This document shows positions 24,692-34,885 of a stretch of 64,000 nucleotides of DNA, piece by piece (position 1 is the first letter of the stretch; the number at the start of each line of letters is the position of its first letter). The translations under genes were made by a program, and so were the position numbers. Source of the DNA: Hymenobacter amundsenii (GTDB lineage Bacteria; Bacteroidota; Bacteroidia; Cytophagales; Hymenobacteraceae); the NCBI RefSeq assembly GCF_002204745.1, contig NZ_NIRR01000017.1, positions 24,574-88,573 on the forward strand, written 5' to 3'. The notes beneath the pieces were generated by a model. The model had not been told where the DNA came from. It did no database searches and worked only from the letters and a program-made list of their open reading frames with translations.

Positions 24692-25585
24692 CTACTCCAC
24701 CACCGCCGAAGCGGCCGGAACGTCCGGGGTTATTTTCTTTACCAGACCTTGCAGCACTTTGCCGGGTCCGCACTCCACGAACTCGGTAGCGCCATCCTGC
24801 ACCATGCGCTGCACGCTCTGGGTCCAGCGGACGGGGGCGGTGAGCTGGCGCACAAGGTTTTCGCGGATTTCGTCGGGGTCGGTGTGCGGGGCCGCATCCA
24901 CGTTCTGGTACACGGGGCAGATACCCGCCGAGAAAGTGGTTTTGGCAATGGCTTCGGCCAGCGCAGCCTCAGCCGATTGCATCAGCGGCGAATGGAAAGC
25001 CCCACCCACGGGCAGCGGCAGTGCCCGCTTGGCCCCAGCGGCCTTTAGCTGCTCACAGGCCAACTCGATACCGCGCCGGGAGCCCGACACAACCAGCTGG
25101 CCGGGACAGTTGTAGTTGGCCGCCACCACCACGCCCTCGCCGCTGGCCGTGATTTCCTGGCAGATGCGGGCCGTGGTGTCGTCGTCGAGGCCGAGGATGG
25201 CGGCCATGGTGCCAGGCTGCTCCTGGCAGGCGGCCTGCATGGCCTGGGCGCGGCGGGCTACTAGTTGGAGCGCATCTTCAAACCGGAGCACCTTGGCCGC
25301 CACCAGCGCCGAAAACTCGCCCAGCGAATGCCCGGCCACCATATCGGGACGGAAATTGGGCAGCACGGCAGCCAGCGCCACCGAATGCAGGAAAATGGCG
25401 GGCTGGGTTACATCAGTGCGGCGCAGGTCCTCGTCGGAACCGGTGAACATGGTATCTGTCAGCGAGAAACCGAGGATGTCGTTGGCTTGGTCCATGAGGT
25501 GCTTGGCGGCGGGGTGCTGCTCGTACAAGTCGCGGCCCATGCCACTGAACTGGCTGCCCTGGCCGGGGAAAATAACTGCTTTCAT
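24692..25585 (-). CDS. fabD: Malonyl-CoA:ACP transacylase
   Basis: A 297-residue enzyme, MKAVIFPGQGSQFSGMG, with the nucleophile motif AGHSLGE (Ser at about 87), the malonate-binding Arg/Gln context (CQEQPGTMAAILGLD), the catalytic His in GGAFHSPLM and the C-terminal ECGPGKVLQGLVKK. It moves malonyl groups onto acyl carrier protein for fatty acid elongation. It stands apart from other fab genes in this window; the next gene downstream is convergent folK. Confidence 0.95.
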   Translation of the reverse strand: MKAVIFPGQGSQFSGMGRDLYEQHPAAKHLMDQANDILGFSLTDTMFTGSDEDLRRTDVTQPAIFLHSVALAAVLPNFRPDMVAGHSLGEFSALVAAKVLRFEDALQLVARRAQAMQAACQEQPGTMAAILGLDDDTTARICQEITASGEGVVVAANYNCPGQLVVSGSRRGIELACEQLKAAGAKRALPLPVGGAFHSPLMQSAEAALAEAIAKTTFSAGICPVYQNVDAAPHTDPDEIRENLVRQLTAPVRWTQSVQRMVQDGATEFVECGPGKVLQGLVKKITPDVPAASAVVE

Positions 25586-25632
25586 CAGAAATAAGGGAAG
25601 TTTGGTAGTTGATGGCAGGTGGCGGAACGAGA

Positions 25633-25956
25633 CTACTTCACCAGTTGCTCCGTCACGGCGCCGGTTTGCTTGTCCACGTTGAAAGCGGCTTTATTAGGCA
25701 TCCGGCCGGCCCAGTCGGTACGGGGCACCAGCACCTGAAACTGCGCGCCGGCCTCCATCACGCTGGCCGAATCGGTTTGGTACAGGTCATGCTCGGGTAG
25801 GGCCTGCACATAGCTACCCACGGCGGCGCGGGCGGCGGCTTCAGTAGTCACGGGTACCGCGGCGGAGGCGGGCGTATCGGTGGCGGTTTCGGGGCGCTGG
25901 CAGCTGCCCAGCATGCAGGCAAGACCTAACAACAAGGCCGGAAGACGATTCATCAT
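25633..25956 (-). CDS. Small lipoprotein, unknown
   Basis: A 107-residue lipoprotein, MMNRLPALLLGLACMLGSC (lipid Cys19). The mature domain alternates acidic and Ala-rich segments with one short motif AAVGSYVQALPEHDLYQTDS and ends VDKQTGAVTEQLVK, reminiscent of small periplasmic beta proteins. It lies 47 bp upstream of fabD on the same strand, so the two may share a transcript. The gliding protein gene upstream has its own terminator at 25974-26002. Function unknown. Confidence 0.7.
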   Translation of the reverse strand: MMNRLPALLLGLACMLGSCQRPETATDTPASAAVPVTTEAAARAAVGSYVQALPEHDLYQTDSASVMEAGAQFQVLVPRTDWAGRMPNKAAFNVDKQTGAVTEQLVK

Positions 25957-25973
25957 AACGCAAAGAAAAACAA

Positions 25974-26002
25974 AAGGCGCGGACCAAGCTGGTCCGCGCC
26001 TT
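25974..26002 (-). terminator. Terminator of the gliding-motility CTD gene
   Basis: Perfect 12-bp arms (aaggcgcggacc with its complement) around a 5-nt loop, reading leftward into TTGTTTTTC, 27 bp past the stop of the 944-residue gene. Confidence 0.9.
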
Positions 26003-26028
26003 CTGGCCGGTGGCGAGAATGGGCCCGC

Positions 26029-28863
26029 TTACCGGTTGATCTGCACCCAGCCCTTGAAGGTGCGCTTGGTGCGGTTGAAGTCCTTGAACTCGACTTCGGC
26101 CTGGTAGAAGTACATGCCTTCCGATACCCGGCCGTCGGAGTTGCCTTCGCCCGAGCCACTGCCGGTCCAGTTAATAAGTGGGTCCTGGCTGCCTTCGTAC
26201 ACCTTCTTGCCCCAGCGGTTATATATTTTCACCACCGTGCGTTCAATCGGGCTGAACACCTTGGGCCGGAACGTGTCGTTCTTGCCGTCGCCGTTGGGCG
26301 TGAAAATGTTGGGCAGCAGGAACAGCAGGCAATTGTCTTTGCACTCCTTATTGCTGAAGTCGCTGATGGCTCCGTTACCGTCCACGGCCCGCACCGCATA
26401 GCAGCCCTGAGCCGACTTGAGGTTAGCGTGCTGGTAAGTCGTCTGGGTGCCGGGCACGCGGGCCAACTCTACCAGCGGATCGTTGGGCGTTGGGGCGTAG
26501 TAGATGATGTACTGCGTGATGTCGCGGCTACAGTCGGCGGTGGGCAGGTTGCTCAGCGTCCAGCTTAGGTAGTTGGTGAACACCATCCCGGTTTCGGGCG
26601 TCATATCCAGCTGGAACAGGCGGTTGGCCAGACTGTCGCAGTTGGTGGGTTTGAGTGTGAGAATTGGCGTACAGGGCACCGCCTGCAACGGCACGCATTG
26701 CTCTTGGCTCAGGTTGATGAGGGAGTCAAGCGGGGCCAGGAGGGGGTAACGGCCGTTCGTTTTCACGTAATAGCAGTAGGTGCGGTTTTTCACCAGCGGC
26801 ACTACTTTGCCGTCGTCCACGAACGAGCCGCCGGTAGTCGTGCCCGTTACCTTGCCCACCGGCCGGAAAGTGCCGCCGGGTTCGCGCCGGTACACGGTGC
26901 TGGGTTGCACCGTGTTGTCCCAGGGCACGTTGTAAGTCCAACTCACGGCTACGGTACTGGCCAGCGGGTTGGGCGTGGCCGTCAGCCGGACGCTGGAGGC
27001 CGGAGCCGTCCGCTCCACTGAGTCCACTGGGTTGGTGGTCTGGCTGAAGAAGTCGAGCCGGTAGGTGTAGGCGTTGGCCGTCGTGTTGAGGCCCGCGTTC
27101 ACGAAGGTGGTATCGTTGAGGTTGGTGGTGGTGTATACCTTGCGGAAATCCGTCGCAACCGGGTTCTGGCCAGTTGCCCGGTAGAGGCGGTAGCCGCGGG
27201 GCGCGTTGAAGTTGCCCAGCGGGGCGGGCTTGGTCCAGCGCACGGTAATCTGGCCGGTGGCCGGGTCGGTGCGGTCTACCGTTACGTTGGTAAGCCGGGG
27301 CGAGCGGCCTTCAATCTTAATGCAGGCCTCGTTCGAGGTCAGGCTGGCTCCGCCGCTGGGCTCAGCAAACTGCACGTAGATGCGGTAAGAATAGGTTTTG
27401 CCCCGTACCAGGCCCTGCCCGTTATTGTCGTCGAGGAACGTGCGGGTACCCGCACTGACCGAACCAATCTGCACGTAGCCGGCCGCTGCCGGCAAACCGG
27501 TTTCGCACGGCCCAGGCGTAAAGGGGTAGCAACCCTCACGGCGGAAAATCAGGATTCTGGCCCCCGTATTCTGGCAACTGTAGCTGTCCCAGTCGAGGCG
27601 GGCGGTGCTGCCGCCCAGGGTAGCCCGCAGATTCTGCGGGGCCGGACCGACAACGGTAATATTCCAAACGCGTTGGTCGATGAGGGGCGTGAGGTTGCTG
27701 CCAGGCTCATCGGTGGCCTTGAACAGTACTTGGTAGGGCTCGCGTCGGATGTAAGAACAATCAGGAGTCCATTGAAACAGGCCCCGGGCCGTGGGCGGCC
27801 CTTTAGTAGACTGAACGAAGGTAGCCGGCCGGGGCAGCAGCCCCGAGAAGGCTTCGAGCAGTATCGGGTTGTTCTCAGGGTCGGTGGCCGTAACGGTACC
27901 GCCAGGGACGGCCGTATTGGCTACCACGCACACGTCGGGCGGCACCATAATGGTTGGCCGGCGGTTGGTTTGGTTACGGACGATGATCTGCATATCGCGC
28001 AACACCTCGCCAATCAGCCGGGCTTTTGAACCCGGAGTCCGGCGGTATTCGCGCGTCACAAAGGCCACATTATAAATGCCGGCCAGCGCGGGCGCGTTCC
28101 ACACAATTTGGCCCGTGCGGGAGTCAATAGTGAAAATGGCGGGAGCGCCAACCTGGGCGGCCGGCGGACCGCTGTAAGCAACCTGGGTAGCCGCTACTCC
28201 GGCAATATTGTTGGGGAAGGTAAAACCCGTGGTAACAGTTACAACGGGGGTGTTATTAACGACTTCGGTGGGGTTGCCGGCTTTTTTGCTAGGCTGCAAT
28301 TCGAACACCAGCGAGTCGCCATCGGCATCGTAAGCGGCCGGATTATGCAGAAAAACCTGCCTGATGCTGCCCTTATCGATGGCCGGGGCCAGCAGCGCGG
28401 GCGACGTGTTCTGTAAAAAGGGATCAATCGTAATAGTAGTCGATATATAGAAACTCTCGTTGAGAGAGTTGGCCATATTAAGCACCCCTGCCGGCCGATT
28501 GACGCTGGCATACCCGACCGTGTAGCTACCGGGCGAATTATAGGTATGGTCGAAGGTGTAAACGTTGAGAAAATACTCGGGCGCGACGCGGGTATGGGAT
28601 ATAAACGGGATGCCGACCGTCGAAGTCCGGTCACCGAAGAAAACCGTGACCACCGGCTCTTCCGCTACGTTGGGGTCGGCGCTCACATAGAGCGTGAGGG
28701 TGAAGAATATATGCCGAGGATTCGCGGGGTCGGTACGGCTCTGGATGTCGCCAGCGGCCAAGTGCGTGGCCTGCGCCGCCGGGGCAAGGCCGAGACCGGC
28801 AACCAGCAAGAAAAGGCCCATCAGCCAAAGCCGCAGGGAGCGGGTGAGTAGGGGGATACGCAT
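26029..28863 (-). CDS. T9SS type B (gliding-motility CTD) surface protein
   Basis: A 944-residue secreted protein starting MRIPLLTRSLRLWLMGLFLL, with AQATHLAAGDIQ after the signal peptide. The N-terminal half holds Ig/cadherin-like repeats (PPDVCVVANTAVPGGTVTA); the middle has fibronectin-III-like repeats (ITVRWTKPAPLGNFNAPRGY, TVAVSWTYNVPWDN). The last 90 residues are the gliding-motility-associated C-terminal domain: LPNIFTPNGDGKNDTFRP, IYNRWGKKVYE and FKGWVQINR. This is the type B signal for type IX secretion, so the protein should reach the cell surface as an adhesin or structural component. The exact role is unknown. Confidence 0.88.
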   Translation of the reverse strand: MRIPLLTRSLRLWLMGLFLLVAGLGLAPAAQATHLAAGDIQSRTDPANPRHIFFTLTLYVSADPNVAEEPVVTVFFGDRTSTVGIPFISHTRVAPEYFLNVYTFDHTYNSPGSYTVGYASVNRPAGVLNMANSLNESFYISTTITIDPFLQNTSPALLAPAIDKGSIRQVFLHNPAAYDADGDSLVFELQPSKKAGNPTEVVNNTPVVTVTTGFTFPNNIAGVAATQVAYSGPPAAQVGAPAIFTIDSRTGQIVWNAPALAGIYNVAFVTREYRRTPGSKARLIGEVLRDMQIIVRNQTNRRPTIMVPPDVCVVANTAVPGGTVTATDPENNPILLEAFSGLLPRPATFVQSTKGPPTARGLFQWTPDCSYIRREPYQVLFKATDEPGSNLTPLIDQRVWNITVVGPAPQNLRATLGGSTARLDWDSYSCQNTGARILIFRREGCYPFTPGPCETGLPAAAGYVQIGSVSAGTRTFLDDNNGQGLVRGKTYSYRIYVQFAEPSGGASLTSNEACIKIEGRSPRLTNVTVDRTDPATGQITVRWTKPAPLGNFNAPRGYRLYRATGQNPVATDFRKVYTTTNLNDTTFVNAGLNTTANAYTYRLDFFSQTTNPVDSVERTAPASSVRLTATPNPLASTVAVSWTYNVPWDNTVQPSTVYRREPGGTFRPVGKVTGTTTGGSFVDDGKVVPLVKNRTYCYYVKTNGRYPLLAPLDSLINLSQEQCVPLQAVPCTPILTLKPTNCDSLANRLFQLDMTPETGMVFTNYLSWTLSNLPTADCSRDITQYIIYYAPTPNDPLVELARVPGTQTTYQHANLKSAQGCYAVRAVDGNGAISDFSNKECKDNCLLFLLPNIFTPNGDGKNDTFRPKVFSPIERTVVKIYNRWGKKVYEGSQDPLINWTGSGSGEGNSDGRVSEGMYFYQAEVEFKDFNRTKRTFKGWVQINR

Positions 28864-29027
28864 ACAGTCAGCAGCTTAGCGAGCAGATGGATAGCAGAGA
28901 GAAAGGTCAGCAAAAACCCAGCGGAAACCTAACAAAAATCGGGTTACGCGGGTTATCCTGACGCGACAAGATACTAACGGAGTTGGCTTGGGATAGATTC
29001 CGCCTCGTGCGAAAGCCACCAATCAGA

Positions 29028-29058
29028 TTGTTTCCTATGGGCTTGGGGCCTAACTTTG
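29028..29058 (+). promoter_or_regulatory. Bacteroidota-type promoter for sdhCAB
   Basis: A TTG at 29028-29030 (-33) is separated by 20 bp from TAACTTTG at 29051-29058 (-7 TAnnTTTG). The start codon of sdhC follows 43 bp later. The spacing matches the known Bacteroidota housekeeping sigma consensus. Confidence 0.6.
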
Positions 29059-29101
29059 GCCACTAGATTTGTCCTACCTACCCCCACATTAGTAGCTCTC
29101 C

Positions 29102-29869
29102 ATGAGTTGGATTTCCAAAACTCTTTCCAGCAGCATCGGCCGTAAGATCATCATGGCCACCACCGGCCTGTTCCTTTGCTCGTTCCTGCTCGTTCACTTG
29201 CTCATCAACCTGCAGCTGCTACGCCACGACGGCGGCGCCAGCTTCAATTTCTGGGCCGAGTTCATGGGCACCAACCCGGTCATCCGCTTCATGGAGATTG
29301 TGCTCATGTTGGGCTTTGCCGTGCACATTTACCAGGGCTTGGCACTGGCCGTGAAAAACAAGCAAGCCCGCGGTAGCCAAGGATACGTGAGCAACCACTC
29401 GGAGCAGAACTCGCAGTGGTCGTCGCGCAATATGGCCCTGCTAGGTACATTGCTGCTCATTTTCCTGATCGTTCACCTGATGAACTTCTGGATTCGCTCG
29501 CGCTTCGACGCCTTTGGCGGTCTGGCCGAAGTACGGGTTCCTAACCTCGACCACCCCGTTGGCGACCTGTACTCGGTAGCGGCGGCGTCATTCAAAATTC
29601 CGTGGTATGTAGCCCTGTACGCGCTGGCTCAAATTGCGCTCGGCTACCACCTCTGGCACGGCTTCCGTAGCGGTTTCCAGACCCTGGGCCTGAGCCACCG
29701 CAAGTACACCCCGGCCATTTACTACACGGGTTATGTTTTCTCGGTAGGTATGGCCGTATTGTTCGCCATTATCCCGATCATCATGTTCTTCAGTGCCGAA
29801 TACCAGCCCCGGCCTGCCACTGCTCAGCCCGTCGAGCAGTCGCTCACGGAGGAGCCGGCCCTGCGCTAA
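29102..29869 (+). CDS. sdhC: Succinate dehydrogenase cytochrome b subunit
   Basis: A 255-residue membrane anchor of the single-subunit type (no sdhD). It starts [22 protein letters not shown] and contains about five hydrophobic helices ([72 protein letters not shown] and [12 protein letters not shown]) with histidines spaced for two b hemes. It binds the flavoprotein/Fe-S head and passes electrons to menaquinone. Gene order sdhC-sdhA-sdhB matches the Bacteroidota SdhCAB/FrdCAB complex; the 26-bp gap to sdhA implies one operon. Confidence 0.95.
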   Translation: MSWISKTLSSSIGRKIIMATTGLFLCSFLLVHLLINLQLLRHDGGASFNFWAEFMGTNPVIRFMEIVLMLGFAVHIYQGLALAVKNKQARGSQGYVSNHSEQNSQWSSRNMALLGTLLLIFLIVHLMNFWIRSRFDAFGGLAEVRVPNLDHPVGDLYSVAAASFKIPWYVALYALAQIALGYHLWHGFRSGFQTLGLSHRKYTPAIYYTGYVFSVGMAVLFAIIPIIMFFSAEYQPRPATAQPVEQSLTEEPALR

Positions 29870-29895
29870 TTTCCCACTCTCTTACACTACATCCA

Positions 29896-31830
29896 ATGGT
29901 ACTCGAATCCAAAATCCCCGAAGGCCCAATAGGCGAGAAGTGGGAAAAGCATAAGTTCAACGTTAAGCTCGTTAACCCTTCCAACAAGCGGAAGTACGAC
30001 GTTATTGTCGTAGGTACGGGTTTGGCCGGGGCTTCGGCTGCCGCTTCGCTAGCTGAGTTGGGCTATAACGTAAAAGCATTTACCTTCCACGATTCTCCCC
30101 GGCGCGCGCACTCCATCGCGGCCCAGGGTGGCATCAACGCCGCCAAGAACTACCAGAACGACGGCGACTCGGTGTACCGCCTGTTCTATGATACCGTGAA
30201 GGGTGGTGACTACCGTTCCCGGGAGGCCAACGTGTACCGTTTGGCCCAGGTATCAGTCAACATCATCGACCAGTGCGTAGCCCAGGGTGTGCCCTTCGCT
30301 CGTGAATACGGCGGACTGTTGGCCAACCGCTCGTTTGGTGGTGCCCAGGTAAGCCGCACGTTCTACGCCCGGGGCCAGACTGGCCAGCAGCTGCTGCTGG
30401 GTGCCTACTCGGCCCTTTCGCGTCAGGTGGCCTATGGTAAGGTAAAGCTGTACACTCGCTCCGAGATGCTGGATCTGGTAACGGTAGACGGCCAGGCGCG
30501 GGGCATCATTACCCGCAACCTACTGACGGGTGAGATTGAGCAGCACGCGGCCCACGCCGTGGTGCTTGCCACCGGCGGCTACGGCAACGTGTTCTTCCTG
30601 AGCACCAACGCCATGTACTGCAACGCCACCGCCGCCTGGCGGGCCCACAAGAAGGGCGCATACTTTGCCAATCCCTGCTTCACCCAGATTCACCCCACCT
30701 GCATTCCCGTATCGGGCGATTACCAGTCTAAGCTGACGCTCATGTCGGAGTCGCTGCGTAACGACGGCCGCGTGTGGGTGCCGGCCACCAAGGAAACGGC
30801 TGAGCGCCTGCGTAAGGGCGAAATCAACGTTAACGACATTCAGGAGGCTGACCGTGACTACTTCCTGGAGCGCAAGTACCCGGCCTTCGGTAACCTGGTG
30901 CCCCGCGACGTGGCTTCGCGCAACGCCAAGCTGATGTGTGACGAGGGCAAAGGCGTAGGCTCGACCGGCCTGGCCGTGTACCTCGACTTCGCCGACGTTA
31001 TCAAGCGCACCTCGGCCGAGGCCGTGAGCCAGAAGTATGGCAACCTGTTCGATATGTACGCCAAAATCACTGGCGAGAACCCTTACGAGCGGCCCATGCG
31101 CATCTACCCGGCGGTTCACTATACCATGGGCGGCCTCTGGGTTGACTACAACCTGCAAACCACAGTGCCCGGACTGTACGCCACCGGCGAGTGCAACTTC
31201 TCCGACCACGGCGCTAACCGCCTCGGTGCTTCGGCTCTCATGCAGGGCTTAGCCGACGGCTACTTCGTGATTCCCTACACCATCGGCGACTACCTGGCCC
31301 AAACGGCGCCCAAGCCCGTAACGACCGAAGACCCGGCCTTCGCCGAGGCAACGGCCGCCGTGCAGGCCCGTGTGCAGCAGCTGATGAGCATCAACGGCAA
31401 CCGTACCCCCGACGACTTCCACAAGAAGCTCGGCCACCTGATGTGGGAGTACTGCGGCATGTCGCGCAACGCCGAGGGCCTGCGCTACGCCAAAAGCGAG
31501 ATTCAGCAGCTGAAGAAGGAATTCTGGAGCGACCTGAAACTGGCTGGCACTGAAACCGAAATGAACCAGGCGCTGGAGAAAGCCGGCCGCGTAGCCGATT
31601 TCATCGAGCTCGGCGAACTGATGGTGGACGATGCCCTCGACCGCAACGAAAGCTGCGGTGGTCACTTCCGCGAGGAGTATCAGACGCCCGAGGGTGAGGC
31701 CCTGCGTAACGACGACGACTACGCCTACGTGGCGGCCTGGGAGTATCAAGGCGAAAACCAGCCCGAGAAGCTCAACAAGGAAGAGCTGACGTTCGAAAAC
31801 GTGAAACTCACCCAGCGCAGCTACAAATAG
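29896..31830 (+). CDS. sdhA: Succinate dehydrogenase/fumarate reductase flavoprotein
   Basis: A 644-residue flavoprotein. The FAD-binding fold starts at [19 protein letters not shown], the FAD-linking His region is [18 protein letters not shown], then [14 protein letters not shown] and [13 protein letters not shown]. The substrate-binding region is seen in [17 protein letters not shown] and [17 protein letters not shown], with [20 protein letters not shown] near the end. In the complex it oxidises succinate to fumarate (or the reverse). It is a clean, full-length gene between sdhC and sdhB. Confidence 0.97.
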   Translation: MVLESKIPEGPIGEKWEKHKFNVKLVNPSNKRKYDVIVVGTGLAGASAAASLAELGYNVKAFTFHDSPRRAHSIAAQGGINAAKNYQNDGDSVYRLFYDTVKGGDYRSREANVYRLAQVSVNIIDQCVAQGVPFAREYGGLLANRSFGGAQVSRTFYARGQTGQQLLLGAYSALSRQVAYGKVKLYTRSEMLDLVTVDGQARGIITRNLLTGEIEQHAAHAVVLATGGYGNVFFLSTNAMYCNATAAWRAHKKGAYFANPCFTQIHPTCIPVSGDYQSKLTLMSESLRNDGRVWVPATKETAERLRKGEINVNDIQEADRDYFLERKYPAFGNLVPRDVASRNAKLMCDEGKGVGSTGLAVYLDFADVIKRTSAEAVSQKYGNLFDMYAKITGENPYERPMRIYPAVHYTMGGLWVDYNLQTTVPGLYATGECNFSDHGANRLGASALMQGLADGYFVIPYTIGDYLAQTAPKPVTTEDPAFAEATAAVQARVQQLMSINGNRTPDDFHKKLGHLMWEYCGMSRNAEGLRYAKSEIQQLKKEFWSDLKLAGTETEMNQALEKAGRVADFIELGELMVDDALDRNESCGGHFREEYQTPEGEALRNDDDYAYVAAWEYQGENQPEKLNKEELTFENVKLTQRSYK

Positions 31831-31925
31831 GCTGCAAGCAACAAGCCGCAAGCTGCAAGCGCAGTTCGGTAGTCTCAATTCTAAAACGAAAAGCTCGCAG
31901 CCTGTAGCTGACAGCTTGAAGCTCA
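31831..31925. repeat. Simple-repeat inverted spacer between sdhA and sdhB
   Basis: The first 30 bp hold gcaagc/gctgcaag motifs in tandem; the last 30 bp are an imperfect inverse of them (agctcgcagcctgtagctga). It interrupts an otherwise tight operon. It may be a processing or attenuation hairpin or simply a simple-sequence insertion. Confidence 0.45.
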
Positions 31926-31932
31926 TAAAACA

Positions 31933-32718
31933 ATGGCCGGAAGTAACCCCAACGCCAAACCGATGAACCTCACCCTGAAGGTGTGGCGGCAGAAGAACCG
32001 CATAACTGATGGCGGTATCGTGGACTATCAGGTGAAGGACATTTCGCCCGATATGTCGTTTCTGGAAATGCTCGACGTGCTCAACGAAGACCTGCTGCGC
32101 AAGGGCGATGAGCCGGTAGCCTTCGACCACGACTGCCGTGAAGGCATTTGCGGCTCATGCAACCTGTTTATCAACGGCCGGGCCCATGGCCCCGAGCAGG
32201 GCACCACGACCTGCCAGCTGCATATGCGTAAGTTTTCCGACGGCGACACCATCGTCATCGAGCCTTGGCGTGCCACGGCATTTCCAATCAACAAGGACCT
32301 GAGCGTAGACCGCTCGGCTTTCGACCGCATCATTCAGGCGGGCGGCTACGTGAGCGTAAATACCGGCGGTACGCCTGATGCCAACGAGATTCCGATTCCG
32401 AAGGATGTTTCGGACCGGGCCTTCGAGGCGGCCACTTGCATCGGCTGCGGTGCCTGCGTGGCAGCTTGCAAAAATGCTTCGGCCATGCTGTTCGTATCGG
32501 CCAAGGTGAGCCAGCTTGCGTTGTTGCCCCAGGGCCACGTCGAGCGCAAAACCCGCGTCGAAAACATGGTAGCCCAGATGGATATCGAAGGGTTTGGTGC
32601 CTGCACCAACATCGGCTCCTGCGCTGCCGAGTGCCCAGTGGGCATTTCGCTCGAAAATATTGCCATTCTTAACCAGGAATTTATCTCGGCCAAGGCCACG
32701 TCGAATAACCTAGCCTAG
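31933..32718 (+). CDS. sdhB: Succinate dehydrogenase iron-sulfur subunit
   Basis: A 261-residue subunit. Its N-terminal [2Fe-2S] cluster motif is CREGICGSC plus CQLH (Cys68, 73, 76, 94). The C-terminal half supplies the other clusters: [15 protein letters not shown] and [15 protein letters not shown]. It relays electrons from SdhA to the SdhC hemes and quinone. The terminator is at 32749-32781. Confidence 0.97.
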   Translation: MAGSNPNAKPMNLTLKVWRQKNRITDGGIVDYQVKDISPDMSFLEMLDVLNEDLLRKGDEPVAFDHDCREGICGSCNLFINGRAHGPEQGTTTCQLHMRKFSDGDTIVIEPWRATAFPINKDLSVDRSAFDRIIQAGGYVSVNTGGTPDANEIPIPKDVSDRAFEAATCIGCGACVAACKNASAMLFVSAKVSQLALLPQGHVERKTRVENMVAQMDIEGFGACTNIGSCAAECPVGISLENIAILNQEFISAKATSNNLA

Positions 32719-32748
32719 CGTTTTCGGTTATTCTTCTGAGAATTCCCT

Positions 32749-32781
32749 AAAAGGCGAAACGGACTTCCGTTTCGCCTTTTT
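32749..32781 (+). terminator. sdhCAB terminator
   Basis: Arms aaaaggcgaaacgga and tccgtttcgcctttt meet around a short loop and run into TTTTTTG, 31 bp after sdhB. Confidence 0.92.
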
Positions 32782-32829
32782 TGTGGCCGCTGTCTGGTGG
32801 CTCCGTTTCACGCCTTTCTTTTTGACTGA

Positions 32830-33357
32830 ATGATTACGATAATTGCCGGCACCAACCGCCCCGACTCCCGCGCCCGGCGCATTGCCAACCTCTATCTAAA
32901 CCTATTGACCGCGCACGGCACGCCCGCACAGGTCCTCGACCTGATCGGGCTGCCTGCCGATTTCACCACCTCCGCCCTCTACGACAATGCCGGCCGCCAC
33001 GAGGGCTTCAACGAGCTAGCTGCCAAAGTCAGCGAGGCCGGTAAGCTGGTCTTTATAGTACCGGAATATAACTGCTCGTTTCCGGGCGTGCTGAAGGCTT
33101 TCATTGACGGCCTCCCCTACCCCAGCGGCCTCGGTGGCAAAAAAGCTGCCTTGGTAGGCCTGAGTAGCGGCGGCCAAGGCGGTGTATTGGCCCTTAACCA
33201 CCTCACCGACATCCTCATGTACCTGGGTACCGCTGTGCTGCCCCAGCGCGTCCGCCTACCCTTCATCGACAAGCACCTGCACGAAAACGGCACCCTTACC
33301 GATACCTTTCTGCACCAGATGCTCGAAGAGCAGGTGGCCCATTTTCTGCGGTTTTAG
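32830..33357 (+). CDS. NADPH-dependent FMN reductase family protein
   Basis: A 175-residue flavodoxin-like protein starting MITIIAGTNRPDSRARRIAN, where GTNRPDSRA is the FMN phosphate loop. It contains VPEYNCSFPGVLKAFIDGLP (isoalloxazine loop) and VGLSSGGQGGVLALNHLTDIL. The family reduces FMN, quinones, azo dyes or chromate with NAD(P)H; the in vivo substrate is unknown. It follows the sdh terminator and converges with the CLC gene on the other strand. Confidence 0.88.
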   Translation: MITIIAGTNRPDSRARRIANLYLNLLTAHGTPAQVLDLIGLPADFTTSALYDNAGRHEGFNELAAKVSEAGKLVFIVPEYNCSFPGVLKAFIDGLPYPSGLGGKKAALVGLSSGGQGGVLALNHLTDILMYLGTAVLPQRVRLPFIDKHLHENGTLTDTFLHQMLEEQVAHFLRF

Positions 33358-33392
33358 TTTTGGTGGAAAGTTGAGCTTGTTTCAACAGGCTG

Positions 33393-34676
33393 CTACACCT
33401 CGCGTAGGGCCTTGCCCTTTTGGCGCAACCAACGGCGGTGCTTGGGCTCTCCGATAACCTGGGCGCTGTAAATGCCTTGGTGGCCCGAGAATAGGTAGCT
33501 TACCACACAGGCTAGTCCTGCATACAGCCCGCATTCGTGGCCGAATAGCTCCATGGCCATCAGGGTGCAGGCAAGCGGGGTATTGGCTGCGCCCGCGAAA
33601 ACGGCCACGAAGCCCATGCCTGCCAGCAGCGGCAACGGCAGCGGCAGCACGCCAGCCAGCGCATTGCCCAACGTAGCGCCCACGAAAAACAGCGGCGTTA
33701 CCTCGCCACCCTTAAAGCTGGCCCCGAGCGTGAGGGCCGTAAGCAGAATTTTAAGGGCGAAGGCGTACGGCACCAGCGGCCCCGCAAACGAGGCCACAAT
33801 GGTTGGCACGCCCAGTCCAATGTACTCGGTAGTACCCAGGCTCCAGACCAGCAGAGCGACCACTACCCCACCCAAAGCGGGCCGGAGCGGGGGCCACTTA
33901 ATGCGACTCTTGTAAAAGCGGCTCACTACGTGCGTAGCGCCCGCAAAAAGCCGCCCGCCCAGCCCGAACGCTATGCCTGCCGCCGCCGCCAGCAGCACGT
34001 TTTCCACCGATAATGCCGGCACTACGGGCACCACCAACTGCGGATAGACGGTGTGGCCCACGCCCCAGGCACGCGTCACGAGGTCGGCCCCGGCGGCGGC
34101 CAAAAAGGCGGGCAGAATGGCATCGTAGCGGATGCGGCCCAGAAAGAAAACTTCCAACCCGAAGATGGCGCCGGCCAGCGGCGTACCGAATACCGAAGCA
34201 AAACCCGCACTAATACCCGCGATGAGCAGAATCCGCCGTTCGCGCCGGGGTAGCCCCAGCCGCAGATGGAGCTGGTCGGCGAGCGAAGCACCCATTTGCA
34301 CAGCTGTGCCCTCGCGGCCGGCCGAGCCGCCGAACAGGTGAGTGAGCACCGTGCCAATGAGCACGAGCGGCGTCATGCGGAGCGGTAGTACACGTTGGGG
34401 CCGGTGGATTTCGTCGAGCAGCAGGTTGTTGCCGGCCTCCACGCGCTGGCCCAGGTAGTGGTAGAGCAGTCCTACCAATAACCCGCCCACTGGCAGCAAC
34501 GCAATTATCCAGACGTGCGCCTCGCGCCAATTGGTAGCCCAATCGAGCGCCACCAGAAACCCAGCCGAGGCCGTACCCGCCAGGGCCGCCACAGCTGCCC
34601 CCAGCAACAGCCAGCGGCTCAGGTAGAGCAGCAGCAGCCGGTATTCGTATAACAGGGCGCGGATAGCAGGCAGCAT
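33393..34676 (-). CDS. CLC-family channel, probable fluoride/H+ antiporter
   Basis: A 427-residue CLC protein starting MLPAIRALLYEYRLLLLYL at 34676 (the longer frame adds an Arg/Cys-rich stretch without membrane character). Family blocks: VEAGNNLLLDEIHRP (residues 79-93, in place of GSGIP), GREGTAVQMG (120-129, with the gating Glu), FGTPLAGAIFGLEV and FKGGEVTPLFFVGATLGN. Asn-Asn in the first block and GREGT (not GREGP) in the second are features I associate with the CLC-F fluoride exporters. No fluoride riboswitch was seen upstream. Direction converges with the FMN reductase gene. Confidence 0.78.
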   Translation of the reverse strand: MLPAIRALLYEYRLLLLYLSRWLLLGAAVAALAGTASAGFLVALDWATNWREAHVWIIALLPVGGLLVGLLYHYLGQRVEAGNNLLLDEIHRPQRVLPLRMTPLVLIGTVLTHLFGGSAGREGTAVQMGASLADQLHLRLGLPRRERRILLIAGISAGFASVFGTPLAGAIFGLEVFFLGRIRYDAILPAFLAAAGADLVTRAWGVGHTVYPQLVVPVVPALSVENVLLAAAAGIAFGLGGRLFAGATHVVSRFYKSRIKWPPLRPALGGVVVALLVWSLGTTEYIGLGVPTIVASFAGPLVPYAFALKILLTALTLGASFKGGEVTPLFFVGATLGNALAGVLPLPLPLLAGMGFVAVFAGAANTPLACTLMAMELFGHECGLYAGLACVVSYLFSGHQGIYSAQVIGEPKHRRWLRQKGKALREV

Positions 34677-34885
34677 AGGCAGTTCCGGCACCGGCCGGCC
34701 GACAAAAGTACACCCCCTTGCCCAACCTCCGGCACATCTTGCCCACCGTGGCAAGATTTGGCCTGCCGCAGTAAGCTGAAGCACCGGCCAGCAGGCAACA
34801 GAAAGTAGGCGGCCGCGTTACAGGAGCTGCTATCGACCAGGATTTCCCTGCGTCCGAAGTATTCCCTTATCATGTTTATGCGCGT

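Noticed and set aside
34677..34870. Fluoride riboswitch upstream of the CLC gene
   Set aside because: The conserved core (GGCGATG with the paired CGCC and pseudoknot) was looked for on the minus strand and was not found.
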